Shown in pieces: positions 53,867-64,000 of a stretch of 64,000 nucleotides of DNA. Origin of the DNA: Klebsiella aerogenes (GTDB taxonomy: Bacteria > Pseudomonadota > Gammaproteobacteria > Enterobacterales > Enterobacteriaceae); assembly GCA_029027985.1 (NCBI GenBank), contig CP119076.1, positions 4,648,422 through 4,712,421 of the forward strand, written 5' to 3'. The position numbers and the translations under genes are program-made. The notes under the pieces are model-generated. The model saw only the letters and a program-made list of their open reading frames with translations, was not told where the DNA came from and ran no database searches. Every line of letters begins with the position of its first letter. Within the stretch, counting starts at the first letter, position 1.

Positions 53867-53896
53867 AAAAGGCCCAGTCTTTCGACCGGGCCTTTT
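53867..53896 (-). terminator. T1 terminator of the second rRNA operon
   Basis: Same sequence as the T1 at 8963-8992, about 10 nt after 5S. Confidence 0.9.
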
Positions 53897-53906
53897 GCTT
53901 TATTTG

Positions 53907-54026
53907 ATGCCTGGCAGTTCCCTACTCTCACATGGGGAGACCCCACACTACCATCGGCGCTACGGCGTTTCACTTCTGAGTTCGGCATGGGGTCAGGTGG
54001 GACCACCGCGCTATCGCCGCCAGGCA
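53907..54026 (-). rRNA. rrf: 5S ribosomal RNA
   Basis: 120 nt, same as the copy at 9003-9122 (offset 44,904). Confidence 0.98.
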
Positions 54027-54119
54027 AATTCTGTTATCAACACGTCTCCGGGACGCATCGATGTAATCTGTATCACGCTGAAAATCTTCTCAATTCCGCC
54101 AAAACACCTTCGGCGTTGT

Positions 54120-57024
<2,905 letters not shown>

Positions 57025-57120
57025 TCACAACCCGAAGATGTTTCACTTCTGATTGCGAAAATTTGAGAGACTCGAACACACCATTTAAGATGTGTCGTTT
57101 CAATTTTCAGCTTGATCCAG

Positions 57121-57134
57121 ATTTTTAAAGAGCA
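57121..57134 (-). promoter_or_regulatory. boxA in the 16S-23S spacer (second operon)
   Basis: Minus strand TGCTCTTTAAAAAT, as in the first operon. Confidence 0.7.
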
Positions 57135-57195
57135 AAACTTCGCAGTGAACCTTTTCAGGTACACTCTGAAGTTTTCTTGTTGTGTGCAGTAAGGA

Positions 57196-57271
57196 TGGTG
57201 GAGCTATGCGGGATCGAACCGCAGACCTCCTGCGTGCAAAGCAGGCGCTCTCCCAGCTGAGCTATAGCCCC
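57196..57271 (-). tRNA. alaT-like: tRNA-Ala(UGC) in the rRNA spacer
   Basis: 76 nt with encoded CCA; acceptor GGGGCTA/TAGCTCC, anticodon TGC in CTTTGCACG. It lies between tRNA-Ile and 23S. Confidence 0.98.
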
Positions 57272-57376
57272 ATCGTAGTTATCTCATTCACCTTAATTCT
57301 TTCTGAGACAAGGCGTGGAGCGGCGAAGCATACTTGGGTATGCGAGTCGTTTCACAACGCGGTATCAGGAAGAATT

Positions 57377-57453
<77 letters not shown>

Positions 57454-57524
57454 GCAGAGATTACTTACTGCTGTTATTTCATCAGACAATCTGTGTGAGC
57501 ACTACAAAGGCAGGTTCTTTCAGG

Positions 57525-59064
<1,540 letters not shown>

Positions 59065-59195
59065 AAGTTTGATGCTCGTGAATTAAACTTCGTAATGAAT
59101 TACGTATGTTCACTCAGAGACTTGGTATTCATTTTTCGTCCGAGGACGTTAAGAATCCATGTCACTTTGAGTGCCCACACAGATTGTCTGATAAA

Positions 59196-59208
59196 TTGTT
59201 AAAGAGCA
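59196..59208 (-). promoter_or_regulatory. boxA in the rRNA leader (second operon)
   Basis: Minus strand TGCTCTTTAACAA, between P2 and 16S. Confidence 0.85.
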
Positions 59209-59244
59209 GTGCCGCTTCGTTTTTCGCTGCGGCGCGGGGTGTGC

Positions 59245-59272
59245 ATATTACGCTTTCCCGCTTCAGAGTCAA
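59245..59272 (-). promoter_or_regulatory. rRNA promoter P2 (second operon)
   Basis: TTGACT (59267-59272), 16-bp spacer, TAATAT (59245-59250) on the minus strand. Confidence 0.8.
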
Positions 59273-59363
59273 GCATTTATTTTTGCTTTTCTCTGCGAGG
59301 TTCTCAGTGGAACCCCGCTGACCCGGCGGCTTGTTTGCCGTTGTTCCGTGTCAGTGGAGGCGC

Positions 59364-59391
59364 ATTATAGGGAGTTCTGAGACGTTGACAA
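59364..59391 (-). promoter_or_regulatory. rRNA promoter P1 (second operon)
   Basis: TTGTCA (59386-59391), 16-bp spacer, TATAAT (59364-59369), then the GCGCCTCC discriminator. The -35 is closer to the E. coli rrnB P1 than that of the first operon (TTGCAG). A/T-rich DNA up to murI (59392-59442) may carry UP/FIS functions. Confidence 0.85.
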
Positions 59392-59442
59392 GCCCTGTTT
59401 TCAAAAAACTTTTTAACCGTCTTTTTTTTGCGCAAAACACCG

Positions 59443-60294
59443 TTAAAGCGGTAGTTTTTCCAGCGTTTCAAAGCCGTAACGCTGTAAAACGGGTAAAAGT
59501 TGTTCAGCGTCGGGCGTGATCGCCATGCAGTAAGCGATATTAGCGTCGTTCGATTTCGCATCCGGCGCTTCATGTTCCAGCAGCCAGGCAGTGCGACGAG
59601 CAATCGCCGCACCGGAATCGATAAGCCGCGTCCCTTCCGGCATCACCTGCTGTAGCTCTTCCGCAAGCAACGGGAAGTGTGTACACCCTAGTACCACCGT
59701 ATCCGGCGGTTCCTGCATTCGTAGCCACGGGCGCAGAATTCGACGCAACTCATCCAGCGGTACCACTTCACCGTGCAGTTTCGCTTCCGCCAGCTCCACC
59801 AGCTCAGCGGAACCGAGCATTTCGATGCGGCATTCATTCGCGAAACGATCAATGAGTTCACGAGTATAAGGTCGCTTGACGGTTCCGCGTGTCGCCAACA
59901 AGCCGACAATACCGTTCGCCGTTAAGCGCGCGGCAGGTTTAATCGCTGGTACCACGCCGACAACCGGGAAGGCGAATTTTTCACGCAGCGCAGGAAGAGA
60001 AACGGTACTGGCGGTATTGCAGGCAATGACCGCCAGCGCCAGAGGGTAGCGCTGCTGAACGGCAGTGACGATGTCCAGAACACGCTCGACGATAAACTCT
60101 TCGCTCTTCTCACCATAAGGGAAGGCGACATTATCGAAAGCATAAATGTAATGCAGATTCGGCAGCAACTGCCGAATCTCATTATATACCGACAACCCAC
60201 CGACGCCGGAATCAAACACCAGCACGGTGGAACGTGGATCAGAAGGTGTAGCTGCCAGACAAGGTATATTCCCGTCCTGCAGTTTGGTAGCCAT
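59443..60294 (-). CDS. murI: Glutamate racemase MurI
   Basis: 283 residues. It makes D-glutamate for peptidoglycan. The two catalytic cysteines lie in VIACNTAST and [10 protein letters not shown]; the substrate loop is [11 protein letters not shown]. Like E. coli MurI it has an N-terminal extension ([15 protein letters not shown]) associated with activation by UDP-MurNAc-Ala. The C-terminus (EKLPL) is about two residues shorter. Its first 56 nt overlap the end of btuB in another frame. Confidence 0.97.
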   Translation of the reverse strand: MATKLQDGNIPCLAATPSDPRSTVLVFDSGVGGLSVYNEIRQLLPNLHYIYAFDNVAFPYGEKSEEFIVERVLDIVTAVQQRYPLALAVIACNTASTVSLPALREKFAFPVVGVVPAIKPAARLTANGIVGLLATRGTVKRPYTRELIDRFANECRIEMLGSAELVELAEAKLHGEVVPLDELRRILRPWLRMQEPPDTVVLGCTHFPLLAEELQQVMPEGTRLIDSGAAIARRTAWLLEHEAPDAKSNDANIAYCMAITPDAEQLLPVLQRYGFETLEKLPL

Positions 60295-62086
60295 AAACTG
60301 TCTCGTAATCTTTATCGAACAGGTTGGCTATTTTACCACGAACTGTGAGATGTGAGGTGACTGGATACGAAACGGCGAGATCCCACAGACTCACACCACC
60401 CAACTTAACGTTCTGCGGCGCATAGGTTACCGGATCGTAGGTGTTGTCATAACGGGTGCCCAGGTAATGATAGGTTACGCTCCAGTCGAAGTCGTAAACC
60501 TGCCAGTCCAACTGGTACTTCACCTGCTGTTTTGCCCGGCGCACCAGCAGTTCGTTAGTTTTCGCATCACGGGCATCGACATAGTCATAGCTGATGTTGT
60601 GCGCCAGCGGCCCGGTATCAAACGACGCTGTCGCCTCAATACCTTTAATACGCGCTTTACCGACGTTGTAATATTTCATCAACTGCGAGTCGTAGTCGAT
60701 CAGGTTATCGATATCATTACGATATCCCGACAGACGCCAGGTTACGCCTGAAGTTAAGCCTTCGAACGCGCCTTCCCACTGCTTGCTCTCTTCCGGGTCG
60801 AGATTCTGATTACCATAGAAACCATACAGCTGACCGAGATTCGGCGCTTTATAGGCGGTGCCATAAGAGGCAATAAAGCGGTAGCCGTCGATAAACTCCC
60901 ACGCGGCACTGCTCTGCCAGGTACCGTGTTGGCCAAACTGCGAGTTATCGTCGCTGCGTGCCGCCCCTTCCAGGGTGAAATCACCCAACTTTTGCAACCC
61001 GGTGATAAACAGGCCGGTATTACGAATCTCATAACCATCGGTGACGTAGCTGGTGCCAGGCTCGGTGGTTTGCTTCTGCCAGTCAACACCGGCGCCGACG
61101 TTACCCTGGCCGACATCCACGGCATTCGCCCACTGCACATTATACTGCTTCACTTCGTCCAGGGTCGCCGAGGAGTCATAGCGCCCCAGTCGCGGATCGT
61201 AGTTGTAGTCTTTACTGTGGCTATAGCTGGAGGTCAACTGTGAATGGAAGATATCGTGATTAAAGCGCAGGCCGGCATCCCAGGTCTGGCTATACAGCTG
61301 GCGGGTGTCGACTAATACGCCGCCATATGGCGATCCGTCATAGGCCGTCCGGTTGTCGTAGCCGTAGCCGCGCACGAAACCGCTCCACTCATTGGAGAAG
61401 CTGTGCTCCAGCGCGCCGTAAATCGTTTTGCTCATGAAGCCATCGCGATCCGGCTGGCGGACGCCGCCGGTATTGCCTTCAGCCACGACATCAAAACCTT
61501 TGGTATAGGTGTAGTCTCCCGCCAGGGTAACGCGGGTATTACCACCAAAGGTCTGCTGAGTGCTACCGCCGTAATTTTGATAGCCATTTGAACCAACCCC
61601 GGCATTCAGCGTCGTTCCGTCCTGGTCGCGGGTGGTAATAATGTTCACCACCCCGCCAATCGCATCCGAACCATACACCGCCGAGCGCGGGCCGCGAACG
61701 TATTCAATACGCTGCACCAGTGCAATGGGGAACTGGCTTAAGTCGGAAGAGCCGCTGACGCCCGCCTGATTCAGGCGCACACCGTCCACCAGGATTAAAA
61801 CATGGCTGGAGTTGGTGCCGCGCACGAAGAGGGAACTTTGCTGCCCCATGCCGCCATTTTGCGCGATGTCCACGCCCGGTAGGCGGCGCATCACATCGGT
61901 AAGGGACGTTGACTGCCAGCGATCGATATCCTGGCGGGTGACCACACTGACCGGAGCCAGAACGGTTTCGATGGGTTGCTCTACGCGGTTTGCTGTCACC
62001 ACTAACGTGTCTGAATTGCTGTCCTGCGCCCAGCCGGAAAATGCCGTGACGGAGAGTGCCGTCATCAGCGAAGCTTTTTTAATCAT
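60239..62086 (-). CDS. btuB: TonB-dependent vitamin B12 outer-membrane receptor BtuB
   Basis: 615 residues. 22-stranded beta-barrel importing cobalamin. Signal peptide 1-20 (cut before QDSNSD), TonB box DTLVVTAN at 26-33, plug domain (about 27-155) with [19 protein letters not shown], and a terminal Phe in the last barrel strand (TLSGSYTF). Controlled by an upstream cobalamin riboswitch. It supplies B12 to MetH, encoded at the left of the window. Confidence 0.98.
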   Translation of the reverse strand: MIKKASLMTALSVTAFSGWAQDSNSDTLVVTANRVEQPIETVLAPVSVVTRQDIDRWQSTSLTDVMRRLPGVDIAQNGGMGQQSSLFVRGTNSSHVLILVDGVRLNQAGVSGSSDLSQFPIALVQRIEYVRGPRSAVYGSDAIGGVVNIITTRDQDGTTLNAGVGSNGYQNYGGSTQQTFGGNTRVTLAGDYTYTKGFDVVAEGNTGGVRQPDRDGFMSKTIYGALEHSFSNEWSGFVRGYGYDNRTAYDGSPYGGVLVDTRQLYSQTWDAGLRFNHDIFHSQLTSSYSHSKDYNYDPRLGRYDSSATLDEVKQYNVQWANAVDVGQGNVGAGVDWQKQTTEPGTSYVTDGYEIRNTGLFITGLQKLGDFTLEGAARSDDNSQFGQHGTWQSSAAWEFIDGYRFIASYGTAYKAPNLGQLYGFYGNQNLDPEESKQWEGAFEGLTSGVTWRLSGYRNDIDNLIDYDSQLMKYYNVGKARIKGIEATASFDTGPLAHNISYDYVDARDAKTNELLVRRAKQQVKYQLDWQVYDFDWSVTYHYLGTRYDNTYDPVTYAPQNVKLGGVSLWDLAVSYPVTSHLTVRGKIANLFDKDYETVYGYQTAGREYTLSGSYTF

Positions 62087-62164
62087 TGTAAAAGCATCCG
62101 TAATATAGAGAGGATGCCGCCGGCTCTATCAATAGCTCGCGATGATAGAAACCAAATGCGACGT

Positions 62165-62322
62165 ATCCGGCAGGTCTTCGGGCTCGGGGTGTGTTATGGA
62201 CAAGGACTTCCCGCTCACTATCAGCAGTGTCTTGCATAATGCGCTTATCCCACCTTTCCTTACCGCTGCGCGTCAGCTCCAGATTTGCACTGGATTCCCT
62301 ATTAACTCAGAGGACCGGTTGC
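62165..62322 (-). promoter_or_regulatory. Cobalamin riboswitch of btuB
   Basis: On the minus strand CCGGTCCTC near the 5' end pairs with GACCTGCCGG at the 3' end. The conserved cores GGGAATCCAGTGC, GAGCTGACGCGCAGCGGTAAGG and GCCCGAAGACCTGCC are visible in pieces, with the variable arm GACACTGCTGATAGTG between. About 80 nt separate it from btuB. Adenosylcobalamin is expected to block btuB translation. Confidence 0.93.
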
Positions 62323-62449
62323 AAGATGCTACAATTAGAAACATATAGATGTCCAGACTGCTATAGCGATATTTCATCCGCAACCAGGGCTGGACATCCC
62401 CAATGCTTTCCCTACAATCCCCGCGTACTTATTTTATTCAGGATGCATC

Positions 62450-63550
62450 ATGACCCCCGAACACCTTCCTACCGAGCAATACGAAGCGCAACTGGCAGAA
62501 AAAGTCGTCCGTTTGCAAAAAATGATGGCCCCTTTCGCCGCGCCGGTTCCGGAGGTGTTTCGTTCGCCGGTCAGCCACTACCGGATGCGCGCTGAGTTTC
62601 GCCTGTGGCACGACGGCGACGATCTGTATCACATCATTTTCGACCAGCAGACTAAATCGCGCATTCGCGTCGATACCTTCCCGGCGGCCAGCGAACTGAT
62701 CAACCAGCTGATGCCGGCGATACTCGACGGCGTGCGCAATAACCCGGTTCTGCGTCACAAGCTGTTCCAGATTGATTATCTGACGACCATGAGCAACCAG
62801 GCGATCGTCTCACTGCTGTATCACAAGAAGCTCGATGACGAGTGGCGCCAGCAGGCGGAAGCCCTGCGCGACGCTCTGCGCGCGCAGAACCTTAACGTGC
62901 AGCTAATTGGCCGCGCCACTAAGACCAAAATCGAGCTTGATAGGGATTACGTCGATGAACGCCTGCCGGTTGGCGGGCGCGAAATGATCTATCGTCAGGT
63001 AGAAAACAGTTTTACCCAGCCGAACGCGGCGATGAATATTCAGATGCTGGAGTGGGCACTGGACGTCACCAAAGAATCCACCGGCGATCTGCTGGAGCTG
63101 TACTGCGGCAACGGCAACTTCTCGTTGGCGCTGGCGCGCAACTTCGATCGCGTACTGGCGACGGAAATCGCCAAACCATCGGTCGCCTCCGCGCAATACA
63201 ATATTGCCGCCAACCATATCGATAACGTGCAAATCATTCGTATGGCGGCAGAAGAATTTACCCAGGCGATGAATGGCGTGCGGGAATTTAACCGTCTGCA
63301 GGGCATCGACCTGAAGAGCTATCAGTGCGAGACCATTTTTGTCGACCCACCGCGCAGCGGGCTGGATAGCGAAACGGAGAAAATGGTGCAGGCGTACCCG
63401 CACATTCTGTACATCTCCTGCAACCCGGACACGCTGTGCCAGAACCTGGAAACTCTCACTCAGACTCACAACGTCGCCCGTCTGGCGCTCTTCGATCAGT
63501 TCCCGTATACCCACCATATGGAATGCGGCGTGCTGTTGACGCGGAAATAA
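62450..63550 (+). CDS. trmA: tRNA (uracil-54-C5) methyltransferase TrmA
   Basis: 366 residues, E. coli length. It makes ribothymidine at position 54 in the tRNA T-loop and also modifies tmRNA. SAM site [16 protein letters not shown], catalytic nucleophile Cys324 in ISCNPDTL, general base Glu358 in HHMECGVLL, and [10 protein letters not shown]. Divergent from btuB across 363 bp that hold the riboswitch. Confidence 0.98.
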   Translation: MTPEHLPTEQYEAQLAEKVVRLQKMMAPFAAPVPEVFRSPVSHYRMRAEFRLWHDGDDLYHIIFDQQTKSRIRVDTFPAASELINQLMPAILDGVRNNPVLRHKLFQIDYLTTMSNQAIVSLLYHKKLDDEWRQQAEALRDALRAQNLNVQLIGRATKTKIELDRDYVDERLPVGGREMIYRQVENSFTQPNAAMNIQMLEWALDVTKESTGDLLELYCGNGNFSLALARNFDRVLATEIAKPSVASAQYNIAANHIDNVQIIRMAAEEFTQAMNGVREFNRLQGIDLKSYQCETIFVDPPRSGLDSETEKMVQAYPHILYISCNPDTLCQNLETLTQTHNVARLALFDQFPYTHHMECGVLLTRK

Positions 63551-63553
63551 GCG

Positions 63554-63588
63554 TAAAAAAACCCGGCGAACGCAGCGTTGCCGGGTTA
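63554..63588. terminator. Terminator between trmA and yijD
   Basis: AACCCGGCGAACGC/GCGTTGCCGGGTT imperfect stem, with an A-run on its left. The minus strand therefore gets a TTTTTTT tail (strong for yijD), while the plus-strand tail TTATTG is weak for trmA. Confidence 0.8.
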
Positions 63589-63600
63589 TTGTCTGGCGGA

Positions 63601-63960
63601 TTATTCCGCCGCGGTATCTTTACGGTTACGCACCTTGTAGCCGATCCAGAACACCATGGCGACGGACAGCACGGCCGGGAAGAAGTTAGAGCCGATATCC
63701 GGATACTCCGCGCGCACCACGGTGCTATACAGCAAGACGCCGAGAATAAAGCAAGCGGCAGAGAGCCCCGGCAGGCCAACCGGCATACTGCGATTCTGGT
63801 AGCGCTGGTGCAGGCAGTAAACCGTCAACAGCAGCGACAGAACCGGGAAGATGGAAAAGGGAACGATTGAACTGAACAGCGCGGCGAAGGTTCCATTAAT
63901 GGACAGACCCGCGATCAGCGCCAGCAGCAGCGTACCTTTATCTTGAACTGAGTGTTTCAT
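63601..63960 (-). CDS. yijD: Inner-membrane protein YijD
   Basis: 119 residues, E. coli length, DUF1422-type. Four hydrophobic segments (about 11-28, 33-50, 66-82, 90-107). Function unknown; the gene is paired with fabR in enterobacteria, suggesting a membrane-lipid connection. ATG 63960 overlaps the fabR stop (ATGA), with AGGACGAG as ribosome site. Confidence 0.95.
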   Translation of the reverse strand: MKHSVQDKGTLLLALIAGLSINGTFAALFSSIVPFSIFPVLSLLLTVYCLHQRYQNRSMPVGLPGLSAACFILGVLLYSTVVRAEYPDIGSNFFPAVLSVAMVFWIGYKVRNRKDTAAE

Positions 63961-64000
63961 TGCTCGTCCTTCACGTTATTCGGAATGATGTGACATTTTT
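63957..64000 (-). CDS. fabR: C-terminal end of the fatty-acid repressor FabR (cut by window edge)
   Basis: Only the last 13 or so codons are present. Read on the minus strand they give [12 protein letters not shown] and a stop, closely matching the E. coli FabR tail AIIPGNVKDE. FabR is a TetR-family repressor of unsaturated fatty acid synthesis. It overlaps yijD by 4 nt, the E. coli gene order. Confidence 0.85.
   Translation of the reverse strand, partial: KCHIIPNNVKDEQ

Noticed and set aside
52483..54027. MurB with a 172-residue N-terminal extension
   Set aside because: The extension reads through rRNA terminators and 5S; the conserved start with a ribosome site is at 53511.

Overview
The window is a chromosomal segment of a Klebsiella-like enterobacterium (Klebsiella/Raoultella group). 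The gene order is that of the Escherichia coli 89-91 min region, proteins are close to their E. coli counterparts wherever I can recall those, GC content looks moderately high, and the two 16S genes read as Klebsiella-type. Species cannot be fixed from the window alone. Almost everything is conserved core genome. I see no phage, insertion sequence, CRISPR array or defence island.

Layout, left to right. (1) 1-8.6 kb: 5' part of metH, then iclR on the plus strand, facing the glyoxylate-shunt operon aceBAK, metA and yjaA on the minus strand. IclR, MetJ and MetR sites are visible. (2) 8.8-14.4 kb: a complete minus-strand rRNA operon (16S, tRNA-Glu, 23S, 5S, two terminators). (3) 14.5-17.5 kb: purHD behind a PurR box and a perfect 17-bp leader hairpin. 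(4) 17.5-20.9 kb: the ZraS/ZraR envelope-stress two-component system and divergent zraP, sharing a control region with two sigma-54 promoters and two ZraR-type sites. (5) 20.9-25.3 kb: nudC-hemE-nfi-yjaG-hupA-yjaH on the minus strand. (6) 25.4-31.5 kb: rsd, then a TPP riboswitch and thiCEFSGH. (7) 31.8-35.5 kb: the only clearly accessory stretch, placed where E. coli has htrC: a membrane diguanylate cyclase, a two-gene PTS (IIB + IIA, no IIC) behind a LacI-family operator and a CRP site, and a convergent dcuB. (8) 35.9-50.1 kb: the transcription/translation block tRNA-Thr/Tyr/Gly/Thr-tufB-secE-nusG-rplKAJL-rpoBC on the minus strand. (9) 50.5-53.5 kb: coaA converging on murB-birA. (10) 53.7-59.4 kb: a second minus-strand rRNA operon, with tRNA-Ile and tRNA-Ala in its spacer. 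(11) 59.4-64 kb: murI and btuB with a cobalamin riboswitch, divergent trmA, then yijD and the last codons of fabR.

How the genes work together. Two rRNA operons, four tRNAs, EF-Tu, four ribosomal proteins, NusG, SecE, RNA polymerase beta/beta' and Rsd make this a growth-rate hub, with all of the rRNA, tRNA and rpo-rpl genes on one strand. Around it lie vitamin and cofactor genes controlled by their own products (TPP for thi; cobalamin for btuB, which feeds the B12-dependent MetH), biotin and CoA genes, purine synthesis, and acetate use through the glyoxylate shunt.

The points most worth a second look are the thiH-rpoC insertion with its orphan PTS pair, the purH leader hairpin, the rRNA spacer-tRNA arrangement that differs from E. 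coli, and the extended stem in the TPP riboswitch. I found no convincing case for a wholly new system.
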